Assembly: GCF_039523175.1 (NCBI RefSeq)
Contig: NZ_BAAAEU010000024.1
Span: forward strand, 635,771 to 699,770
Source: Dokdonella_A soli
Lineage (GTDB): Bacteria; Pseudomonadota; Gammaproteobacteria; Xanthomonadales; Rhodanobacteraceae
Length of the DNA: 64,000 nt
Direction: 5' to 3'
Numbering within the stretch: the stretch's first letter is position 1; each line of letters opens with the position of its first letter. Shown here in pieces: positions 17,482 to 24,706 of this stretch. The translations under genes and the position numbers were made by a program. The notes beneath the pieces were generated by a model that ran no database searches, was not told the origin of the DNA, and was given only the letters and a program-made list of their open reading frames with translations.

Positions 17482-18507
17482 ATGGGCGACGTCGCGATCA
17501 ACGGTGTCGTCATGTCCATACTCGCTTCCCGCCTGCCCGGCCTCGTCTTCGCGCTGCTGCTCGGTCTCGCCGGACTCGGCCTCGCCACATTGCCTGCGTT
17601 CTCGCACTTGCAGCTTTCCGCGCTGACCCTCGCGATCGTGCTCGGCATGCTGCTCGGCAATCTCGTCGGCGAGCGACTGCCGCGGAGACTGGCGCCCGGC
17701 ATCGCCTACGCACAGCGCTCGCTGCTGCGCGCCGGCGTCGTGCTGTACGGCCTGCGCATCAGCTTCCAGCAGATCGCCGCGATCGGGCCGGGCGCATTGG
17801 TCCTCGACCTAGCGATCGTCGCCAGCACGCTCGGCCTCGGCGTATGGATCGGCCGGCGCTGGCTTGGCCTCGACCGCGACACCGCGCTGCTGACCGCCTG
17901 CGGCAGCGCAATCTGCGGCGCCGCCGCGGTGCTCGCGACCGAGCGCCTGCTCAAGCCCGAGCCAAGCAAGGTCGCGATCGCGGTCGCCAGCGTCGTGTTG
18001 TTCGGCACCCTGAACATCTTTCTCTATCCCTACCTGCAGGCGCACCTCGCGCTGTCGCCGGGCAGCTTCGGTGTCTATACCGGCGCGACCGTGCATGAGG
18101 TCGCGCAGGTCGTCGCGATCGGCAACGCGATCGGACCGGACACGACCGATACCGCGGTGATCGTCAAGCTGACCCGCGTCCTGCTGCTGGTGCCGTTCCT
18201 GTTCCTGCTCGGCGGCTGGCAGGCGCGCCAGGGCGGCGCGCGCGGTGCGATCAGCATTCCGTGGTTCGCGCTCGCATTCGTTGGGGCTTGCGCGCTGAAC
18301 TCGCTGATCACGCTGCCGGCTGCGCTGCGCGAGCGCCTGCTTGATCTCGACACGCTGCTGCTCGCGACCGCGATGGCAGCGCTCGGCCTGGAGACGCGCT
18401 TCGCGCGCCTGCGCGCGCTCGGACCGAAACCGCTCGTGCTCGCACTGTTCCTGTTCGGATGGTTGAGCATCGGTGGTTACTGGTTGACACGTTGGCTGGT
18501 GGGATAG
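17482..18507 (+). CDS. YeiH family putative sulfate/anion exporter
   Basis: An integral membrane protein of about 341 residues with some ten hydrophobic segments, of the YeiH/UPF0324 family. Recognisable blocks are RLAPGIAYAQRSLLRAGVVL, CGSAICGAAAVLATE and VYTGATVHEVAQVVAIGNAI. The family is annotated as sulfate exporters on limited evidence. The start is uncertain: ATG 17482 has the best Shine-Dalgarno (AGGGCGAAG) and a workable distance from the TATAAT; ATG 17467 would leave about 10 bases of leader, and ATG 17512 matches the usual N-terminus but has no ribosome site. It interrupts the usual pdxA-rsmA neighbourhood. Confidence 0.85.
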   Translation: MGDVAINGVVMSILASRLPGLVFALLLGLAGLGLATLPAFSHLQLSALTLAIVLGMLLGNLVGERLPRRLAPGIAYAQRSLLRAGVVLYGLRISFQQIAAIGPGALVLDLAIVASTLGLGVWIGRRWLGLDRDTALLTACGSAICGAAAVLATERLLKPEPSKVAIAVASVVLFGTLNIFLYPYLQAHLALSPGSFGVYTGATVHEVAQVVAIGNAIGPDTTDTAVIVKLTRVLLLVPFLFLLGGWQARQGGARGAISIPWFALAFVGACALNSLITLPAALRERLLDLDTLLLATAMAALGLETRFARLRALGPKPLVLALFLFGWLSIGGYWLTRWLVG

Positions 18508-18595
18508 CCAGGCCCGCGGCGGCCACAATTCATTGATCGTGATGGAGTTCGACCGGCTGAGCATCGGCGGTTGCGGTCGATGCGACTCACGACCT

Positions 18596-18624
18596 CGTCA
18601 TCCCGGTTTTCGCCGGGACGACGA
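18596..18624. repeat. Palindromic repeat, type E, half unit
   Basis: CGTCATCCCGG-TTTT-CGCCGGGACGACGAG forms one hairpin of the type E family, whose two-hairpin forms are at 25409-25511 and 40645-40721. It lies between yeiH and rsmA. Confidence 0.7.
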
Positions 18625-18633
18625 GCATTCCTC

Positions 18634-18664
18634 TCCCTCGTCCCTCGTCCCTCGCCCCTCGCCT
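18634..18664. repeat. Short tandem repeat, about 7-bp unit
   Basis: Four imperfect copies of CCCTCGT run in tandem immediately upstream of rsmA, ending about 20 bp before its start. A pyrimidine-rich heptamer tract like this can change copy number by slippage; whether it affects expression is unknown. Confidence 0.6.
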
Positions 18665-18683
18665 CATCCGCTACGATGCGCGC

Positions 18684-19499
18684 ATGCACGACGACCGCCA
18701 CATCCACAAGAAACGCTTCGGCCAGCACTTCCTGCACGATGCCAACATCCTGCACCGCATCGTGCAGGCGATCGCGCCACAACCCGGAGAGCGCGTCGTC
18801 GAGATCGGGCCGGGCGATGGCGCGCTGACGCTGCCGCTGCTGCGCGCGCTCGGACGTCTGACCGTGATCGAACTCGATCGCGACCTGATCCCGCGCCTGC
18901 GCGCCGCAGCCGAGAGCGTCGGTGAGCTCGAGATCGTCAACGCCGACGTGCTCGGCGTTGACCTTGCTGCGCTCGCGCACGGCGAACCGTTGCGCGTGGT
19001 CGGCAACCTGCCCTACAACATTTCCTCGCCGATCCTGTTCCACTGCATCGAGCATCTGGATGCGATCCGCGACATGCACTTCATGCTGCAGAAGGAAGTC
19101 GTCGAGCGCATGGCCGCCGCGCCGGGCAGCAAGGTGTACGGGCGCCTGTCAGTGATGCTGCAGCTGGTGTGCCGCGTGGAACCGTTGCTCGAAGTGCCGC
19201 CGGGCGCTTTCCGGCCGCCACCGAAAGTCGATTCGGCCGTCGTGCGCGTGACGCCGCGTACACCTCAGGAACGCCCTCAGGTCGACGGCGCGGCGATCGC
19301 GCGCGTGGTCAAGGCAGCGTTCGGGCAACGCCGCAAGACGCTCGCGAACGCGCTGCGCGATGTCGTTCCGACCGAGCGGATCGAAGCGGCCGGCATCGAT
19401 CCGCGCGTGCGTGCGGAACAGCTGGCGCCATCGGCATTCGTCGAACTGGCCGCGGCAGTGAGCGAAGCGAAGCCATCGCCGCTCAAACCCTCCCGTTGA
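18684..19499 (+). CDS. rsmA: 16S rRNA dimethyladenosine transferase RsmA (KsgA)
   Basis: A 271-residue methyltransferase that dimethylates two adjacent adenosines in the 3'-terminal hairpin of 16S rRNA. The N-terminus HKKRFGQHFLHDANI, motif I VVEIGPGDGALTLPLL and the catalytic NLPYNISSPILFH are diagnostic, and the C-terminal helical domain includes AFGQRRKTLANALR. It opens the conserved rsmA-apaG-apaH run. It is separated from pdxA, its usual upstream neighbour, by the LysR/YeiH pair and repeats. Confidence 0.96.
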   Translation: MHDDRHIHKKRFGQHFLHDANILHRIVQAIAPQPGERVVEIGPGDGALTLPLLRALGRLTVIELDRDLIPRLRAAAESVGELEIVNADVLGVDLAALAHGEPLRVVGNLPYNISSPILFHCIEHLDAIRDMHFMLQKEVVERMAAAPGSKVYGRLSVMLQLVCRVEPLLEVPPGAFRPPPKVDSAVVRVTPRTPQERPQVDGAAIARVVKAAFGQRRKTLANALRDVVPTERIEAAGIDPRVRAEQLAPSAFVELAAAVSEAKPSPLKPSR

Positions 19500-19571
19500 C
19501 GGGCGGTTTTGGAGCGAACGCCACAATCTTTGCGCTTGCCGGCGCGCCCCGCGTCCCGGAAAATCAGCAGC

Positions 19572-19955
19572 ATGAGTGGCAAGAAACCTTACGACATCAC
19601 GATTTCGGTCGACACGCGGTTCCTCGACGATCAGTCGGCGCCCGCGGACAACCGTTATGCGTTCGCATACACGATCACGATCGCCAACCACGGCACGGTC
19701 GGTGCGCGCCTGCTGTCGCGCCACTGGGTCATCACCGATGGCAATGGCAAGGTGCGTGAAGTGCAAGGCGACGGCGTGGTCGGCGAGCAGCCCTGGGTGC
19801 GCCCCGGCGACGACTACGAATACACGTCCGGCGCAGTGCTCGAGACCGCGCTCGGCACGATGCATGGCAGCTATCAGATGATCGCCGACGATGGCACTCA
19901 TTTCGACGCGCTGATTCCGGCGTTCGTGCTGTCGACGCCGAGGACGCTGCACTGA
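19572..19955 (+). CDS. apaG: ApaG protein
   Basis: A 127-residue beta-sandwich protein of the ApaG (DUF525) family. Conserved features are YTITIANHG, LLSRHWVITDGNGKVREVQG and the C-terminal GSYQMIADDGTHFDALIPAF. The start is set at MSGKKPYDITI; the longer frame upstream is not homologous. Its function remains poorly defined despite wide conservation next to rsmA and apaH. Its stop overlaps the apaH start by one base (TGATG). Confidence 0.93.
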   Translation: MSGKKPYDITISVDTRFLDDQSAPADNRYAFAYTITIANHGTVGARLLSRHWVITDGNGKVREVQGDGVVGEQPWVRPGDDYEYTSGAVLETALGTMHGSYQMIADDGTHFDALIPAFVLSTPRTLH

Positions 19956-20803
19956 TGGCGACCTGGGCCATCGGAGACATCCAGGGTTGCCACGACGAAC
20001 TTGCCCGCCTGATCGACAAGCTCCGCTTCGACGCGGCGCGTGACACGCTCTGGTTCTGCGGCGATCTCGTGAACCGCGGCGGCCAGTCACTGGCCGTGCT
20101 GCGACTGGTCAAGTCACTCGGCGAGCGCACCGTCGTGGCGCTCGGCAACCATGACCTGTCACTGCTCGCGATCGCCGAGCGCAAGCGCGAGGACCAGGCG
20201 CGCGTGAACCCGGAGCTGCGCGAGGTGCTGTTCGCACCGGACCGCGACGATCTGCTCGGCTGGCTGCGTGGACGCAGCCTGCTGCATGTCGATCGCGAGC
20301 TGGGCTTCGCGCTCGTGCACGCCGGCCTGTTCCCGCGCTGGACGATCGAGCAGGCCGTCGAGGTCGCACGCGAGATCGAGGACAAGCTGCGCAGCGAAGC
20401 CTACCGCCGCCTGCTCAAGCAGTTGTTCGGCAACAAGCCGGACCTGTGGACGCCGAAGCTGCGCGGCATCGACCGCTGGCGCGCCGGCATCAACGTGTTC
20501 ACGCGCATGCGCTACTGCGACGTGCGCGGCCGCATCGGCTTCGGCGACAAGGGAGCGCCCGGCACACAACGGCCTGGCCTGTATCCGTGGTACGAAGTGC
20601 CGGGCCAGATCAAACGCGACATACGCGTGGTCTGCGGGCACTGGTCCACGCTCGGCCGTTTTGTCGGCCTCGGTGTCCATGCGATCGATACCGGCTGCGT
20701 CTGGGGCGGTGCGCTGACCGCGCTGCGCCTGGACAGCGAGGAACCGGAGTTCGTCAGCATCAAGTCGGACCGCAAGCCGGTCGCGGGCAGGGACCAGGAC
20801 TAG
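19955..20803 (+). CDS. apaH: Symmetrical bis(5'-nucleosyl)-tetraphosphatase ApaH
   Basis: A 282-residue metallophosphoesterase that splits Ap4A into two ADP and also removes NpnN caps from RNA. The metal-binding signatures are in order: GDIQGCHDEL, FCGDLVNRGGQSL and ALGNHDLSLL, followed by LVHAGLFPRW and VCGHWSTLG. The start overlaps the end of apaG, indicating coupled translation. It converges on folA with a 98-bp gap that shows no strong terminator. Confidence 0.95.
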   Translation: MATWAIGDIQGCHDELARLIDKLRFDAARDTLWFCGDLVNRGGQSLAVLRLVKSLGERTVVALGNHDLSLLAIAERKREDQARVNPELREVLFAPDRDDLLGWLRGRSLLHVDRELGFALVHAGLFPRWTIEQAVEVAREIEDKLRSEAYRRLLKQLFGNKPDLWTPKLRGIDRWRAGINVFTRMRYCDVRGRIGFGDKGAPGTQRPGLYPWYEVPGQIKRDIRVVCGHWSTLGRFVGLGVHAIDTGCVWGGALTALRLDSEEPEFVSIKSDRKPVAGRDQD

Positions 20804-20901
20804 CTTGTAGACAATACGGGTGTTCCGCGGATGTCCGCACGCGCTGTCGCTTCGGTGATCAAGCTCCTGGTCCGGCGCCTTTCCGGCTTCCGGGCTTCGA
20901 C

Positions 20902-21405
20902 TCAGCGCCGCATGTAGTCAACGAATTCCAATCGGAACGCATGCCGTGCGTCGATACGCAACTCTTGCCGCTGCGTCTCGATCCATTCGTGTGCATCGAA
21001 GCGCGGAAAGAATGCATCGGCACCCTCGACTTCGGTATCGACCCAGGTCAGGTGCATGCGCGTTGCGCGCGGCAGCGCGAGCGCATAGACCTCGCCGCCG
21101 CCGATCACCGCGAGCTCGGCCTCGCCGGCGCAGGCGATCGCCTCGTCGAGCGAATGCACGACGACCTGCCCGGTGAACGGCGCGCTGTCGCCGCGCGTCA
21201 GCACGAGGTTCGTGCGCCCGGGCAGCGCGCGACCGATCGCGAGCGCGGTCTTGCGCCCCATCAGCACCGGCTTGCCGAGCGTGAGCGCCTTGAAGCGCTT
21301 CAGGTCGTCCGGCAGATGCCACGGCATCGCGCCGTCGCGGCCGATGGCGTGGTTGCGGTCAAGCGCCGCGATCAGGCTGATCTTGATCGAGCCGGCTCCG
21401 TTCAC
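20902..21405 (-). CDS. folA: Dihydrofolate reductase
   Basis: A 167-residue enzyme reducing dihydrofolate with NADPH. Diagnostic are the N-terminal ISLIAALDRNHAIGRDGAMP, the substrate loop WHLPDDLKRFKALT with the active-site aspartate, MGRKTALAIGRALPGR and AVIGGGEVYALALP. The start is a GTG that overlaps the thyA stop as GTGA, so the reductase is coupled to thymidylate synthase, the reaction that produces its substrate. A longer open frame through thyA is a shadow. Confidence 0.94.
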   Translation of the reverse strand: MNGAGSIKISLIAALDRNHAIGRDGAMPWHLPDDLKRFKALTLGKPVLMGRKTALAIGRALPGRTNLVLTRGDSAPFTGQVVVHSLDEAIACAGEAELAVIGGGEVYALALPRATRMHLTWVDTEVEGADAFFPRFDAHEWIETQRQELRIDARHAFRLEFVDYMRR

Positions 21406-22196
21406 ACCGCCACCGGCGCCTTGATCGGCGGATGCGGCTGGTAGTCGACGATCGCGACATCCTCGTAGCGGAAATCGAACAGCGAGCGCACATCGGGATT
21501 CAGCACCAGCTTCGGCAGCGGCCGCGGTTCGCGTGAGAGCTGTTCGCGCGCCTGTTCGAAATGGTTCGAATACAGATGCGCGTCGCCGAGCGTGTGCACG
21601 AAGTCGCCGGGCTTCAATCCGCTCACCTGCGCGACCATCTGCGTCAGCAGCGCGTAGCTCGCGATGTTGAACGGCACGCCGAGGAAGATGTCGCCGGAGC
21701 GCTGGTACAGCTGGCACGAGAGCCTGCCGTCCGCGACGTAGAACTGGAACAGCGTGTGGCAGGGCTGCAGCGCCATCTTCGGCAGGTCCGCGACATTCCA
21801 CGCGCTGACGATCAACCGGCGCGAATCCGGATTGCGCCGGATCTCGTCAAGCACCCAGGCCATCTGGTCGACGACGCGGCCATCCGGACACGCCCACGAC
21901 CGCCATTGCCTTCCATAGACCGGACCGAGTTCGCCACTCGCATCGGCCCACTCGTCCCAGATCGACACGCCGTTCTCGCGCAGGTAGCGCGTGTTCGTCT
22001 CGCCGCGCAGGAACCAGATCAGCTCGTGCACGATCGACTTCAGATGCAGCTTCTTCGTCGTGACCAGCGGGAAACCCTGGGCGAGATCGAAGCGCATCTG
22101 CCAACCGAACACGCTGCGCGTGCCGGTCCCGGTGCGGTCGGATTTCTCCGTGCCGTGTTCGAGCACATGGCGCAGCAGGTCGAGGTATTGGCGCAT
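21402..22196 (-). CDS. thyA: Thymidylate synthase ThyA
   Basis: A 264-residue enzyme, the same length as the E. coli protein, converting dUMP to dTMP with methylene-tetrahydrofolate. The N-terminus is MRQYLDLLRHVLEHG, the folate loop is DRTGTGTRSVFGWQMRFDL, and the nucleophile is the cysteine in LQPCHTLFQFYV. Downstream come CQLYQRSGDIFLGVPFNIAS and HLYSNH. It starts 25 bp after lgt; a type A palindrome sits in that gap and little Shine-Dalgarno sequence is left before the ATG. folA overlaps its end. Confidence 0.97.
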   Translation of the reverse strand: MRQYLDLLRHVLEHGTEKSDRTGTGTRSVFGWQMRFDLAQGFPLVTTKKLHLKSIVHELIWFLRGETNTRYLRENGVSIWDEWADASGELGPVYGRQWRSWACPDGRVVDQMAWVLDEIRRNPDSRRLIVSAWNVADLPKMALQPCHTLFQFYVADGRLSCQLYQRSGDIFLGVPFNIASYALLTQMVAQVSGLKPGDFVHTLGDAHLYSNHFEQAREQLSREPRPLPKLVLNPDVRSLFDFRYEDVAIVDYQPHPPIKAPVAV

Positions 22197-22209
22197 ATCG
22201 GTGACTGGC

Positions 22210-22240
22210 GTAGGAGCGGCTTCAGCCGCGATGCTTTTCA
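22210..22240. repeat. Palindromic repeat, type A, copy 1
   Basis: GTAGGAGCGGCTTCAGCCGC followed by GATGCTTTTCA, a hairpin with arms GCGGCT and AGCCGC. The same core occurs at 24607, 24657 (inverted), 51623, 61360 and 61451 (inverted). Read on the minus strand this copy encodes the last five codons and the stop of lgt. Confidence 0.9.
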
Positions 22241-23118
22241 GGAACGACCGGCCCGGCCTCGACTTCCGCCGGCGCCAGCGTCGGCGCGCGCCGTGACAAC
22301 CAGAGCAGGAGCAGTCCGACGGCAATCAGCGGCAGCGACAGGATCTGCCCCATCGTGACCCAGTCGAATGCGAGGAAGCCGAGTTGCACGTCCGGCTCGC
22401 GCACGAATTCGACGCTGAAGCGGAAGATGCCGTAGAGCAGCGCGAACAGCCCGGACACCGCGTAACGCGGCCGCGGCTTGCGCGAATAGAACCACAGCAC
22501 TGCGAACAGCACGATGCCTTCGAGCGCGAACTCGTAGAGCTGCGAGGGATGACGCGCCTCGTTGTTCAATTGTCCGGCCAGATACATCTGGTACAGCTCG
22601 TCGCGGCTCTTGCCGAGCGACTCCAGCGCACGCGGGAAGATCATGCCCCAGGCCACGTCGGTGCGACGTCCCCACAACTCGCCGCCGATGAAGTTGCCGA
22701 GCCGACCGAGACCGAGGCCGATCGGCACCAGCGGCGCGATGAAGTCGATCGCGTCGAAGAAGGTGATCGCGTGCCGGCGCGTCCAGATCAGACCGGCTGC
22801 AAGTACGCCGAGCAGGCCGCCGTGGAATGACATGCCGCCTTCCCAGACGCGGATCAGGCTGAGCGGATGGTGGATCAGCTCGGACGTGTCATAGAACACC
22901 ATGTAGCCGATGCGGCCGCCGAGGATCACGCCGAGCATCAGGTAGAAGCACAGGTCCGAGAACTGGTCATGCGTGACCGGCAGCCGTCCCGCCGCACGCC
23001 GGCGTTGGCCGAGCCACCATGCCGCGCCGAAACCGAGCAGGTACATGATCCCGTACCAGTGCACTTGCACGGGCCCAAGCGAGATCGCTATCGGATTGAT
23101 GTCGACGAAGTAGTGCAT
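22222..23118 (-). CDS. lgt: Prolipoprotein diacylglyceryl transferase Lgt
   Basis: A 298-residue inner-membrane enzyme with about seven transmembrane segments that adds diacylglycerol to the lipobox cysteine of prolipoproteins. It carries the essential MSFHGGLLGVL motif, the Lgt signature RLGNFIGGELWGR, and YGIMYLLGF near the N-terminus. The final residues E-K-H-R-G and the stop codon lie in a type A repeat, so the natural C-terminus has probably been replaced or trimmed by repeat insertion. It lies just upstream of thyA, a common gammaproteobacterial arrangement. Confidence 0.95.
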   Translation of the reverse strand: MHYFVDINPIAISLGPVQVHWYGIMYLLGFGAAWWLGQRRRAAGRLPVTHDQFSDLCFYLMLGVILGGRIGYMVFYDTSELIHHPLSLIRVWEGGMSFHGGLLGVLAAGLIWTRRHAITFFDAIDFIAPLVPIGLGLGRLGNFIGGELWGRRTDVAWGMIFPRALESLGKSRDELYQMYLAGQLNNEARHPSQLYEFALEGIVLFAVLWFYSRKPRPRYAVSGLFALLYGIFRFSVEFVREPDVQLGFLAFDWVTMGQILSLPLIAVGLLLLWLSRRAPTLAPAEVEAGPVVPEKHRG

Positions 23119-23153
23119 TCGGCGTCCGGCTCAAGGTTGCACACACCCTCAAT

Positions 23154-23225
23154 CCGTTCGCCCTGAGGTATCGAAGGGTGAGCGGACGTCGCGCCGATCG
23201 TACTTCGATATCTCAGCACGAACGG
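23154..23225. repeat. Palindromic repeat pair, type D, copy 1
   Basis: CCGTTCGCCCTGAGGTATCG and its inverted partner ACTTCGATATCTCAGCACGA with CGGT form a paired inverted repeat of about 72 bp between lgt and rlmI. Related copies are at 28485-28554 and 56695-56763. The rest of the 200-bp gap shows nothing recognisable. Confidence 0.85.
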
Positions 23226-23319
23226 TACGAAAGGTCATCCTTGAATTGTTTCACAACCTCTACGCGGTTACGACCAAGCACTGCACAGTGCGAGGATCGC
23301 TCCGCGACCATGCTCTTCC

Positions 23320-24531
23320 TCAGGCGGGCAACACGCGGCAGATGAACCCTTTCAGGTAATCGGTTTCCGGAATCGCCGGATGCACAGGATGATCCGGCCC
23401 CTGCTGCAACGCGACCAGCATCTGCACCTGGCGGTCGAGATGACGCGCCCCCTGCTGCACGGCATCGAGCAACGCCGCACGCGGCATATGGTGCGAGCAC
23501 GAGCAGGTCACCAGCAGGCCGTCCTTCGCCAGCACCTGCATGCCGAGCTCGTTGAGGCGGCGGTACGCGAGGCTTCCTTCCTTGAAGTCCTTCTTGCGCT
23601 TGACGAACGCGGGTGGATCGAGGATCACCACGTCGTAGCGCTCGCGCGCCTCGCGCAAAGCCTTCAGGTGATCGAACGCGTCGGCGCGGATCGCAGTGAC
23701 GCGATCGGACAGCCCGTTGCGCTCCGCATTGCGCGCGATCGCCTCGACGGCGGCAGCAGATGCATCGACGCAGGTAACTTCGCTGGCGCCGAATGCGGCC
23801 GCACGCAGGCCCCATGCGCCAAGATAACTGAACATGTCGAGCACGCGCTTGCCCTCGACCAGACGCGCGAGCCGGTCGCGGTTCTCGCGCTGGTCGTAGA
23901 ACCAGCCGGTCTTCTGGCCGCCGACCGGATCGACGCCGAAGGTCAGGCCGCCCTCGCGAGCGACCACCTCGCCGCCGTACTCGCCGTGGCCGAGGTCCGA
24001 ATAGCTCGGCAGCTGCTCCATCGCGCGCGAGCCGGCATCGTTCTTCCACCAGAGCTGGCGCGGCTTCAGCACCTTGACGATCGCTTCGGTGATTTCGTCT
24101 TTCAGGCGTTCCATGCCCGCGGTCGTCGTCTGCCCGACCAGCACGTCGCCGAAGCGGTCGAGGGTGAGGCCGGGCAGACCATCGGACTCGCCGAACACGA
24201 GCCGGTAGTACGGTTCGGCATACAAGCGCTCGCGCAGCGCAAGCGCGACCTTGAGCCGGTGCACGATCAGCGAACGGTCGAGTGCATGCTCCAGCCCGCG
24301 CGCGACCAGCCGCGCCGCGATCAGCGAGTTCGGATTCACGTAGCCGATGCCGAGCGGCTTGTCGCGATGATCAACGATCGCGCAGATCTCGCCCGGTTCG
24401 AATCCACTCAAGGGCGAACGCGTGACATCGACCTCGTTCGAGAACACCCACAGATGCCCGGCGCGCAGGCGCGCATCTTCGCCGCGCTTGAGGTACAGGG
24501 CCGGATATTCGACGGAATCGGACACGTTCAT
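23320..24531 (-). CDS. rlmI: 23S rRNA (cytosine-1962-C5) methyltransferase RlmI family
   Basis: A 403-residue class I methyltransferase. The N-terminal PUA-like domain contains HLWVFSNEVD, and the catalytic domain contains FYDQRENRDRLA, RVLDMFSYLGAWGLRAA (motif I) and the cytosine C5 motif VILDPPAFVKRKK, with LLVTCSCSHHM downstream. E. coli RlmI modifies C1962 of 23S rRNA. The start is the internal ATG at MNVSDSVEYP; the longer reading is a low-complexity extension. It is divergent from the thioredoxin-domain gene across a type A inverted pair. Confidence 0.9.
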   Translation of the reverse strand: MNVSDSVEYPALYLKRGEDARLRAGHLWVFSNEVDVTRSPLSGFEPGEICAIVDHRDKPLGIGYVNPNSLIAARLVARGLEHALDRSLIVHRLKVALALRERLYAEPYYRLVFGESDGLPGLTLDRFGDVLVGQTTTAGMERLKDEITEAIVKVLKPRQLWWKNDAGSRAMEQLPSYSDLGHGEYGGEVVAREGGLTFGVDPVGGQKTGWFYDQRENRDRLARLVEGKRVLDMFSYLGAWGLRAAAFGASEVTCVDASAAAVEAIARNAERNGLSDRVTAIRADAFDHLKALREARERYDVVILDPPAFVKRKKDFKEGSLAYRRLNELGMQVLAKDGLLVTCSCSHHMPRAALLDAVQQGARHLDRQVQMLVALQQGPDHPVHPAIPETDYLKGFICRVLPA

Positions 24532-24606
24532 TGCCTGCGCTGGCGAAGGCCGCGCACGGTAGCCCCTCCCGAGCGCTGCGACAAGCCGCATCGTTCCTGG
24601 GCTCTC

Positions 24607-24681
24607 GTAGGAGCGGCTTCAGCCGCGATGCCTTTGCTTGCTGCCTTGCTCTAAAAGCATCGCGGCTGAAGCCGCTCCTAC
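24607..24681. repeat. Type A inverted pair (copies 2 and 3)
   Basis: GTAGGAGCGGCTTCAGCCGC begins at 24607 and its reverse complement ends at 24681. Each arm is 25 bp, separated by a 25-bp spacer, so the whole can fold into a long hairpin. It fills the promoter region between rlmI and the divergent thioredoxin-domain gene. Confidence 0.92.
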
Positions 24682-24706
24682 CGCTACGCGGGCATACACT
24701 TGCGCC

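Noticed and set aside
24395..24405. GGTTCGAATCC, a tRNA T-loop-like sequence on the plus strand
   Set aside because: It lies inside the well-supported rlmI coding region, and the flanks do not form acceptor or anticodon stems.
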